This document shows positions 46,013 through 52,444 of a DNA stretch of 52,444 nt, one piece after another. The translations under genes and the position numbers were made by a program. Each line of letters starts with the position of its first letter. Position 1 is the first letter of the stretch. Source of the stretch: Neptuniibacter marinus (GTDB lineage: Bacteria; Pseudomonadota; Gammaproteobacteria; Pseudomonadales; Balneatricaceae); the NCBI RefSeq assembly GCF_001597725.1, contig NZ_LUTR01000023.1, positions 1-52,444 on the forward strand. Reading direction: 5' to 3'. Below the pieces are notes generated by a model that searched no databases, was not told the DNA's origin, and was given only the letters and a program-made list of their open reading frames with translations.

Positions 46013-46681
46013 TTAAAAAGCGTAGCTCACTGACAACTTAAGACTGTCAAAATCAACTTCGTTAGGATTCAATTTACCCGGCACAGCAACCTCAGGTAGA
46101 GGATCGAAACTTAGATCATTGATCTGAATATATTCACCCTTAACTGACCACTGCTTATCCACTTGATACTCAAAGCCCGCCCCCAAAGACAGGCCAACTT
46201 CTGACGTATCACCACTTCGCATAGGCGGGGTAAATGGATAACTATTGTGGATATCAAAATCTAAGACTGTCGCGCCCGCAATTCCGTAAACAGAAAACTT
46301 ACTTGTTACATCAACCCCAGCTTTAAAGTTAATACCATAAGAGCTATTAAGCTCTAACTGAGTTTGCAGCATATTATTAATGTTAGTTGTCTCAGCATTT
46401 TCATCATTATAAAACGCTTCCGCCACAACGAATGCATCATCCGTTAAATGCAATTTATAACCAAGATGTACACCAACAGCCACATCCGTTTCTTCTGCAA
46501 AACTGGTAATACTTGGGCTAGTAGCGCTACCCGTATTACGTTCGATGCTGTGACCAAACGTAGAGCTCAGCAACTGACCACCCACGTAAAAACCATCAGC
46601 AGCCATAGCGCCCGCACTCATCACCGACGACAAAACAACAGCAGAAACAACCGCACTTAATTTAGCTTTAGAACTGTTCAT
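46013..46681 (-). CDS. Outer-membrane beta-barrel protein
   Basis: A 222-residue secreted protein with signal peptide (cleavage after AMA near residue 28) and an eight-strand-type beta-barrel of the OmpA-like/OmpW-like opacity class. The mature start ADGFYVGGQLLSSTFG, alternating strands and the final aromatic SVSYAF support it. The start is ATG 46681 because GGAG sits about eight bases upstream; an earlier in-frame ATG adds 13 residues without a signal. It is divergent from a response-regulator gene across nested inverted repeats, so it could be that system's target. Ligand or pore function unknown. Confidence 0.85.
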   Translation of the reverse strand: MNSSKAKLSAVVSAVVLSSVMSAGAMAADGFYVGGQLLSSTFGHSIERNTGSATSPSITSFAEETDVAVGVHLGYKLHLTDDAFVVAEAFYNDENAETTNINNMLQTQLELNSSYGINFKAGVDVTSKFSVYGIAGATVLDFDIHNSYPFTPPMRSGDTSEVGLSLGAGFEYQVDKQWSVKGEYIQINDLSFDPLPEVAVPGKLNPNEVDFDSLKLSVSYAF

Positions 46682-46791
46682 TAAATCTCTCCGTCTAAAC
46701 GACCAAACAGAGGCCGCCATATAATTTCAGATCGGAACTAGTTTAAAAAAGAGGACGGGAGAAGGTATCAAGGGCACTTAACAATTAGATG

Positions 46792-46874
46792 TTAATTCTA
46801 TCCAGAGTTATCACAGAAAAACCAAATAACCCATATTTCGTGATACTCCTGTGAGAACTGATCGATAGAATTAA
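46792..46874. promoter_or_regulatory. Nested inverted repeats in a divergent promoter region
   Basis: The outer arms are TTAATTCTATC (46792-46802) and GATAGAATTAA (46864-46874), a perfect 11-base match. Inside are TATCAC (46809-46814) and GTGATA (46840-46845), with GAAA/TTTC extending them past one unpaired base. They fill the space between the beta-barrel gene and the response regulator gene. They may be operators for a shared regulator. Confidence 0.4.
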
Positions 46875-46945
46875 ATCACCAATTAGCTGTCATACCAACT
46901 AAGCACAACAAGAAAAAATAGATTCTCACCTACGAGCTGATACCA

Positions 46946-47677
46946 ATGGAAAACAAAAAAATACTAATTGTAGAGGACCAAAAAGATATAGCCGACTTGT
47001 TGAATCTTCATCTCGGTGATTTAGGCGCGATGGTGACACTTTCTAGCGAAGGTAATGATGGGCTACAAAAAGCACTAACCGAAAGCTGGGATTTAATCAT
47101 TCTCGACATACAACTTCCTGGACCTTCAGGGTTAGAAATTTGCCGCCGCGTTAGGCGAGAGCAAATCTATATACCTGTGTTATTACTCACATCAAGATCA
47201 AGCGAATTGGATAGGGTGCTTGGCCTAGATCTAGGTGCCGATGATTACATCACAAAACCCTTCAGTGTAATGGATCTTATCGCCCGTGTCCGAGCAGTAT
47301 TTCGCCGTGAAGCAGCCATGCATAAAACAACCAACAGCAACAAGCGAATAATAAAAGCAGGAGAGCTAACAATAAATGAAGATCAGCGCAGTGTATTTTT
47401 AGGCAAGGAAGAGATCGATCTAACGGCACGCGAGTTCGATCTACTCAAACATTTCGCCTCACACTCAGGGCGAGTTTTTAGGCGTTCAGAACTCTTAGAT
47501 CAAGTTTGGGGCTATGGTCATGACGGCTACGAACATACCGTCAATTCTCATATAAATCGACTTAGAGCGAAAATAGAGCAGGACGCGAACAATCCAAAAC
47601 AGATCGTCACCATTTGGGGTGTAGGTTATAAATTGGAAACCTTAGGCACTAACCTATGCTTATCCGATCCCCTTTAA
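46946..47677 (+). CDS. OmpR-family response regulator
   Basis: A 243-residue two-component regulator. The receiver domain (about 4-118) has the acidic pair near residues 10-11, the phosphorylated Asp54 in LIILDIQLPG and Lys in YITKPFS. The winged-helix DNA-binding domain (about 135-235) contains LTAREFDLLKHFASHSGRVF and VNSHINRLRAKIE. Its last 22 bases overlap the sensor kinase gene. It is divergent from a beta-barrel gene that it may control. The signal is unknown. Confidence 0.93.
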   Translation: MENKKILIVEDQKDIADLLNLHLGDLGAMVTLSSEGNDGLQKALTESWDLIILDIQLPGPSGLEICRRVRREQIYIPVLLLTSRSSELDRVLGLDLGADDYITKPFSVMDLIARVRAVFRREAAMHKTTNSNKRIIKAGELTINEDQRSVFLGKEEIDLTAREFDLLKHFASHSGRVFRRSELLDQVWGYGHDGYEHTVNSHINRLRAKIEQDANNPKQIVTIWGVGYKLETLGTNLCLSDPL

Positions 47678-49197
47678 GTGCAGGCATAACTCGCACACTC
47701 AGCAGCAAGCTATCCATTGCACTCATACTCATTCTCATATCATCCAGTGTCGCTATGTTCTTTGCTGGCCAATTTTGGATGAAACGCTACAACGAAGAGA
47801 TAACCCAAAAGATAAATGCCAGTATCGTAATGTACATTACAGACGCCTACAAACTGATCGACAAAGATGACGAAAAGCCTAATCTCGATGTGATAAAAAA
47901 GCTTTCTAGCCAAGCGATGATTATCACCCCCATAGCCGAAGTTTATCTACTAGACAGCACTGGCAGAATCATCGGCCACGCATTACCGGAAACAAGCATC
48001 CAGCAAAGAACAATTCCTTTAGGGCCAATTAAAACCTTTATTAATGGCGATGCAGAATTCCCACTCCATGGCATTGACCCTCGCGACCCCACACAGACTA
48101 AAATATTTTCCGCCGCCCAAGTGCTTAACAATGGAACGCCTCAGGGCTACCTGTACGTAGTATTAGGCAGCAAGATACACCAAGAAATGAGTAAAGATAT
48201 AAAGTCCAGCCACAGCCGCTCTATGGCGGTTATGACCCTTTCTATGATCAGCCTAGCTGCCGTCACAGCAGGTCTCTTAATCTTTAGCTTACTAATAAAC
48301 CCCCTCAGCAAGCTAAGCAAAAAGATAGGTCAATTTTCCGAACAGCAGCTAGGGAAGACACTAGAGATTAAACACGAATCTCTAAGCAAACCCTCAAAGC
48401 CGCAACCTGCTAAAGATGAGATCGACCAGCTACAGCAAGCCTTTACTCAGATGGCAGCACAGATTGAGCAGCAGTTTGATCAACTAAAGGACGCTGACAA
48501 TTCACGCCGTGAACTGATTGCCAATGTATCCCATGACCTAAGAACCCCATTAGCATCGACCCAAGGCTATTTAGAAACATTACTCATCAAAGACAAACAG
48601 CTTACCCAAAAGGAGCGCTTACACTATCTAAAAACAGCGATCAGCAGCACAGGTCGTTTAGGCCTGTTAATCGGGGATCTATTTGAACTGTCAAAACTAG
48701 AGGCATTTAACGTAGCTCCAAAATTTGAAACCTTCTCCTTAGCAGAGCTCGTTTACGACACCTTACAAGAGCTGGAGCTGGAGCTAAAAGAGAAGGGCAT
48801 CCACTATCAAGTCACCACCCCCAATCATAACCTTAATGTGCATGCGGATATCAGCCTTATCCAGCGGGTCTTTGAAAACCTAATTCGTAATGCTATCGCT
48901 TACACCCCCCAAGACGGGAATATTGTTTTTCAACTAGAACCCCAAACAACATTCACAACAAAGGCAATTAAAATCAGCATTAGCGATAATGGCGCAGGCA
49001 TAAGTCAGGATGATCTACCCCATATATTCGAACGCTTTTACACCAACCCAGATAAAAGCAGAGAAGCGCATAATTCAACAGGGCTAGGTTTAGCTATAGT
49101 TAAACGGATTTTAGAACTCCATGACAGCCCCATCAAAGTACGCAGCACCCTCAATCAGGGCACCTGTTTTGAGTTCTCATTACCATTCGCAACCTGA
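47656..49197 (+). CDS. Sensor histidine kinase
   Basis: A 513-residue inner-membrane kinase. TM1 is about 20-38, a periplasmic sensor domain about 40-190, and TM2 about 192-214. A HAMP linker follows, then the HisKA domain with the phosphorylated His293 in ANVSHDLRTPLAS. An HATPase domain follows with N, G1 and G2 boxes (NLIRNAIAYTP, ISDNGAGIS, TGLGLAIVKRI). It starts inside the partner regulator gene, so the pair is co-translated. The periplasmic domain resembles no sensor I can name. Confidence 0.93.
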   Translation: MLIRSPLSAGITRTLSSKLSIALILILISSSVAMFFAGQFWMKRYNEEITQKINASIVMYITDAYKLIDKDDEKPNLDVIKKLSSQAMIITPIAEVYLLDSTGRIIGHALPETSIQQRTIPLGPIKTFINGDAEFPLHGIDPRDPTQTKIFSAAQVLNNGTPQGYLYVVLGSKIHQEMSKDIKSSHSRSMAVMTLSMISLAAVTAGLLIFSLLINPLSKLSKKIGQFSEQQLGKTLEIKHESLSKPSKPQPAKDEIDQLQQAFTQMAAQIEQQFDQLKDADNSRRELIANVSHDLRTPLASTQGYLETLLIKDKQLTQKERLHYLKTAISSTGRLGLLIGDLFELSKLEAFNVAPKFETFSLAELVYDTLQELELELKEKGIHYQVTTPNHNLNVHADISLIQRVFENLIRNAIAYTPQDGNIVFQLEPQTTFTTKAIKISISDNGAGISQDDLPHIFERFYTNPDKSREAHNSTGLGLAIVKRILELHDSPIKVRSTLNQGTCFEFSLPFAT

Positions 49198-49362
49198 AAT
49201 TATTACAAAAAACAGGTCGATACAGGGGCCCATAAACAATCCAAACATGACCTAAAAAGGCTGTCGCTCACTTACAAAGCTAATGGTATATCAGTCACCT
49301 TTGTAATAAGGCTAAAAATCCAATACCGCAAGTTTGGTAAATTAAGGACAGAGGAGGGAGCT

Positions 49363-49629
49363 ATGAAACCTGATACCACAGAAGCCATGCAAACACTCAT
49401 CAAACAGATCAGAGAGACAACTCCATTCGACATGCCCGTTGCATTAATGTGTAACGGCCCTTGTACCGGCTGTGCTAAAAAGCTCTTAGATTATTTAGAT
49501 ATGGAACTGCTCGATAAAGAGAAAAATTTAAAGGAGGGCGAAATACCCAACCTTGGGGATATAGACAAACTGGACAAAACAGCCAAGAAAATCTATCGAT
49601 CACTGCAAAAGAACGGACTTGTGGATTAA
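49363..49629 (+). CDS. Small Cys-rich protein of unknown function
   Basis: An 88-residue cytoplasmic protein with a good GAGGGAG ribosome site seven bases before ATG 49363. It has three clustered Cys in MCNGPCTGCAKK (about residues 30, 34 and 37), followed by a charged, helix-rich part. The C-x3-C-x2-C spacing may bind metal or an iron-sulfur cluster, but a fourth ligand is not evident. I recognise no family. It stands alone between a histidine kinase gene and a parS site. Confidence 0.65.
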   Translation: MKPDTTEAMQTLIKQIRETTPFDMPVALMCNGPCTGCAKKLLDYLDMELLDKEKNLKEGEIPNLGDIDKLDKTAKKIYRSLQKNGLVD

Positions 49630-49674
49630 CTAAAGGGAAGGCAAAAACAACAATTCGCAGGAAGTAACAACAAG

Positions 49675-49688
49675 GTTTCACGTGAAAC
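49675..49688. promoter_or_regulatory. parS site 3 (ParB binding)
   Basis: GTTTCACGTGAAAC, the full parS core, occurs 45 bases after the small Cys-rich gene. In the 16-base form one outer base differs (G for T). Confidence 0.88.
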
Positions 49689-49928
49689 ACATAAAGTATT
49701 TTACTGATGCTGACTAATGAGCGTGCCTTAAATCTCCGGCCGTTATAAACAGAACCACAGATGAAAAACCTATTTCCGTTTAAACACCTCAGTAAAAACC
49801 GACCGCCCTAACCCAGCACTAATCCCTTTTCATCTGACTAATTTCAACGCTTAAAACCTAGGCTGCCCGCTGTTGATCCAAAGCATTTCAGGTGCTCATA
49901 ATCTCATTTATTCAAACTTAAGATATAT

Positions 49929-49963
49929 GCTCTAAACCCGAGAATATGCTTCGAGTTTAGAGC
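49929..49963 (-). terminator. Hairpin downstream of the cytochrome c peroxidase gene
   Basis: GCTCTAAAC (49929-49937) and GTTTAGAGC (49955-49963) form a 9-bp stem around a 17-base loop that can itself pair weakly (CGA/TCG). It lies 27 bases beyond the stop codon of the minus-strand gene. The tail is AT-rich but lacks a strong T run. Confidence 0.55.
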
Positions 49964-49989
49964 TCAACTAAATAACTCAGGAAAGGTAT

Positions 49990-50985
49990 TTAATCAAAGG
50001 GCTGAGGCTTAGGAGTTGTCTCTGTAGATGGTGGCAAGATCGGCAACTGAAAAGTAGGCTGATCGCCTGTTAGTGTTCTTAAAAAAGCGACAATCTGCGC
50101 ATTTTCGTCATCACTAAACTTTCGCCCTAACTGTAGCCGACCCATAATATCTACCGCCTCAGTCATTGTTTCCGCTTCGCCATCATGGAAGTAGGGGTAG
50201 GTCATTTCCACATTGCGTAATGTGGGCACCTTGAACTTAAAACGATCCGCATCCTTTCCTGTAACAGCCGCTAACCCTTCAGCAGCACTCGTTGCCTCAT
50301 AGGGCTCAACCAACCCCATTTTCTGAAAGGAGTTACCACCAACAGCCTCGCCATTATGACAAGCGATACAACCGCTGCTTTTAAATAGGTTATAACCCGC
50401 TAATTCATTATCGGTGATCGCATCCTTATCTCCCAACAACCACTGGTCGAATCGAGAATTAGGTGTAACTAGTGTTTTTTCAAATTCGGCAATAGCTTGA
50501 GTCACCTGATCAATATCAATTTTGTCTTTACCAAAGACCTCTTTAAACTCATTAACGTAAGCAGGGATTGACTCCAAAACATCAATTGCTAAGGTGTGGG
50601 TCGATGCCATTTCACCAGGATTAGCGATAGGACCACTCGCCTGAGCTTTTAGATCTTTAGCACGGCCATCCCAAAATTGCGCAATATTTAAGCTGGAATT
50701 TAATACAGTCGGTGAGTTAATTGGACCTTGCTGCCAATTATGCCCAATAGAAGTCTTTAGGTTATCTGTACCTCCCATACTCAGGTTGTGGCACGAGTTA
50801 CAAGAAATGAAGCCTGATTTTGACAACCGAGGATCAAAATAGAGTTTTTTCCCAAGTTCAACTTCAGCTAAGTTAATCTCCTTAACTGTAGAAATAGGCT
50901 GAATAGGCTCCTGTGCCTGTGCAATATTTCCGCTCACTAAAAATCCTAGCGAGGCAGCTAAAATAGAGAGAGTTTGAATATTCAT
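49990..50985 (-). CDS. Di-haem cytochrome c peroxidase
   Basis: A 331-residue periplasmic enzyme reducing hydrogen peroxide with electrons from cytochrome c. A signal peptide (cleavage after AQA, about residue 24) precedes two haem c sites, CNSCH at about 62-66 and CIACH at about 206-210. The usual CCP/MauG landmarks follow: FWDGRAKDLKAQA near residue 104 and TYPYFHDGEAETM later. The gene is alone on the minus strand. A MauG-like role is possible, but the sequence fits CcpA-type peroxidase better. Confidence 0.92.
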   Translation of the reverse strand: MNIQTLSILAASLGFLVSGNIAQAQEPIQPISTVKEINLAEVELGKKLYFDPRLSKSGFISCNSCHNLSMGGTDNLKTSIGHNWQQGPINSPTVLNSSLNIAQFWDGRAKDLKAQASGPIANPGEMASTHTLAIDVLESIPAYVNEFKEVFGKDKIDIDQVTQAIAEFEKTLVTPNSRFDQWLLGDKDAITDNELAGYNLFKSSGCIACHNGEAVGGNSFQKMGLVEPYEATSAAEGLAAVTGKDADRFKFKVPTLRNVEMTYPYFHDGEAETMTEAVDIMGRLQLGRKFSDDENAQIVAFLRTLTGDQPTFQLPILPPSTETTPKPQPFD

Positions 50986-51409
50986 AGGTTTACTCTTATT
51001 GGAATTTACAGCAAAAATAAAAGCGTTGCTGCTTCGCCTAATACTGACTAAACGGACCCAGCCATCCCGCGTCCATTTCCTCTACCCATTAACTAACAAC
51101 CACAAACAGCTAGTTCATTAGAACAAGTAGCACACAGATTTTGAGTCAACATTTGACTTGAAAAAAGGATTTCTCAAGGAGCAAACAACACCATTACCAA
51201 GCCAACATATCAGCAATATACATCACGCTAATTCCTCTTCTATTGACGCCCGACAACTAAATCGTGTCTATTAATTAACTGATACGTTTCACGTGAAACA
51301 AGCGTTATTCGAAAGAGAGAAGGGCAGATACAAGGCGGTATGGGAACAACTTTACAAGGACAGAAAGATTAGAAAACGAAGAGTTAATTCTTTAAAAAGT
51401 AAGCTTAGT
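50986..51409. other. Intergenic region with parS site 4
   Basis: No convincing ORF in 424 bases. The region includes upstream sequence of the peroxidase gene and the 3' side of the unknown membrane protein gene, and a parS core at 51286-51299. No other repeat or RNA-like structure was recognised. Confidence 0.5.
51286..51299. promoter_or_regulatory. parS site 4 (ParB binding)
   Basis: GTTTCACGTGAAAC with flanks C and A, so 15 of 16 bases fit the extended parS. It is the rightmost of four such sites spread over 6 kb. Confidence 0.88.
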
Positions 51410-51832
51410 TTAAGCCCGCCGGATAGCTTTATAGACTAACGGCACAACAACTAACGAACTCAACACCAGCAAGGCACAAGATTGAAAATAGATATAACGA
51501 TAGGGGTGAGACCAACCACCACTAAACTGATTTCCCATAAACAATGTGTTTAACAATAGAAACACAAGAAAACTTAAGCTTAATGCAACAACACAGGAAG
51601 AGGTCCACTTACGTAAAAGCAGCATATATATAAGCGCAGACGGCAACATAAAAAATGAGGCTACGAACACAGCAATGCCCCAGCCAACACCCCCTCGTTG
51701 AGGGTAGCCAAGATCTGATGCGATCCCACTGCCTAACCAATATAAAAGATATAAGGCAACGGTAGCGAGCAGACTGATTCCTATAGCTAAGATTATTCTC
51801 ATAATAGCGTTAGCACTTTTACCAAGCCCCAC
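51410..51832 (-). CDS. Small membrane protein of unknown function
   Basis: A 140-residue hydrophobic protein with four predicted membrane helices (about 10-32, 48-70, 75-97 and 113-135) and short loops. I recognise no family and see no catalytic motif. The start at ATG 51832 has no strong ribosome site; ATG 51802 (at MRIILAIGISLL) is an alternative. It stands alone between parS site 4 and a long non-coding stretch. Confidence 0.55.
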   Translation of the reverse strand: MGLGKSANAIMRIILAIGISLLATVALYLLYWLGSGIASDLGYPQRGGVGWGIAVFVASFFMLPSALIYMLLLRKWTSSCVVALSLSFLVFLLLNTLFMGNQFSGGWSHPYRYIYFQSCALLVLSSLVVVPLVYKAIRRA

Positions 51833-52444
51833 AAATTTAGCCGATTGAATTTATTAAAAGCAGATACTGTGTTTTGCGTAAAACAATCATAAAGTAAAAA
51901 TTCCATTTCCACTTCCTACACAGGCTTTCTGCAAGCAGGCATAGATATACAATCTTATCGCTGAAGGATTCTATACCCACTCATAAAATACTTATCCATT
52001 TAGTTTATTCACTTTTTGTAAACCGGTAGCCAAAGACGAGTAGGGCAATGCCGCTATGTTTTTTAATTGCCGCGAGTGCAACAGTACAACGACAGCACTA
52101 CAGCAACACGACAGCAACAGTACAACTTACCACAAAGCGTTTACCTCCTAAGTTAACACCACAGATAATACCCTGACCTTGTTGCGCCTAATCGACGTTA
52201 TTGTAAAAAATAGTGGAAATTTCGGCTTTATATAATCACTTCTGAGGGGTTTTAAAGAAGGCCTTGACGGATTGCATAACCCAGGAAAGGAGGGCAGCAG
52301 AGGGCCCTATAGCGCCTGTAATGAGCTAACTATTACGCCTACAATGAAAAAACAGCCCGAAGGCCACTGCTGTCCCATAGTTTTGGATGGTAAATGAAAA
52401 AGCCTGAGATCCACTGGTAAACTGTTGTTACCACACACCAGTTA
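51833..52444. other. Long non-coding stretch at the window end
   Basis: I see no convincing gene in these 612 bases. They contain a 13-base direct repeat (52078-52126), a minus-strand AGGAGG with only a very short frame after it, and near the end an inverted repeat ACTGGT (52413-52418) and ACCAGT (52437-52442). There is no cluster of DnaA boxes, so it is not oriC itself, although parS density suggests oriC is near. Confidence 0.5.
52078..52126. repeat. Direct repeat of 13 bases with internal similar units
   Basis: GCAACAGTACAAC occurs at 52078-52090 and 52114-52126; between them ACGACAGCA is also repeated imperfectly. The tract looks like a small local duplication in non-coding DNA. Confidence 0.6.

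Larger units (their letters stand above)
49630..49989. other. Intergenic region with parS site 3 and a hairpin
   Basis: There is no convincing gene in these 360 bases. They hold a parS site at 49675-49688 and a hairpin at 49929-49963 that probably ends the cytochrome c peroxidase transcript. The rest is AT-rich sequence without clear motifs. Confidence 0.5.

Noticed and set aside
51833-52444. Possible oriC in the terminal non-coding stretch
   Set aside because: No exact DnaA box and no AT-rich repeat array; only a near match TTATCCATT close to 51989-51997.

Overview
The window looks like a chromosomal segment of a marine gammaproteobacterium of the Oceanospirillales type (Neptuniibacter, Amphritea or Marinobacterium-like). 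This is judged from the protein families, the moderate GC content and the gene order. Taxonomy is an inference, since no rRNA or tRNA gene was seen. The block from aroE to gmhB (about 30.3-45.9 kb) has the order known from the origin-proximal region of Pseudomonas chromosomes: aroE, hemF, tsaC, dprA, a LysM protein, def, fmt, rsmB, trkA, then glyQ, glyS, gmhB. Four copies of the ParB-binding parS palindrome lie between 45.2 and 51.3 kb, so the right side of the window is very probably close to oriC.

Left part (0-10.5 kb): a rhodanese, a 3-hydroxyisobutyryl-CoA hydrolase, a NosR/NirI-type flavin and iron-sulfur membrane protein without nos genes beside it, a sodium:solute symporter paired with an aberrant metallophosphoesterase, a glutathione transferase divergent from a LysR regulator, two cell-envelope proteins of unknown role, and a short CDF-like transporter.

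Middle (10.5-17.7 kb): a 40-residue membrane peptide not previously called here, an orphan NMT1/THI5-like binding protein, and the zinc-uptake locus. In that locus znuA is divergent from zur-znuC-znuB across a perfect Zur box. A MATE transporter and a sorbosone-dehydrogenase-like beta-propeller are fused to the operon by overlapping start and stop codons. A strong two-way terminator separates it from yheV-prlC.

Iron region (20.2-27.7 kb): a gamma-carbonic anhydrase and an overlapping lipoprotein precede imelysin, di-haem oxidoreductase, a second imelysin and DUF1513, behind a Fur-box-like site. An LbtU-type outer-membrane porin follows. Its expected ATG is put out of frame by a run of nine A residues, a candidate on/off switch or slippage site.

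Right part (27.8-52.4 kb): a Lon-like protease, the conserved origin-proximal housekeeping block (haem, shikimate, purine, tRNA modification, formyl-Met processing, Trk potassium uptake, glycyl-tRNA synthetase, heptose synthesis), then a looser area. That area holds a beta-barrel protein, a two-component system, a di-haem cytochrome c peroxidase, two small unknown proteins and four parS sites. One parS forms the stem of a terminator. The last 612 bases carry no convincing gene.
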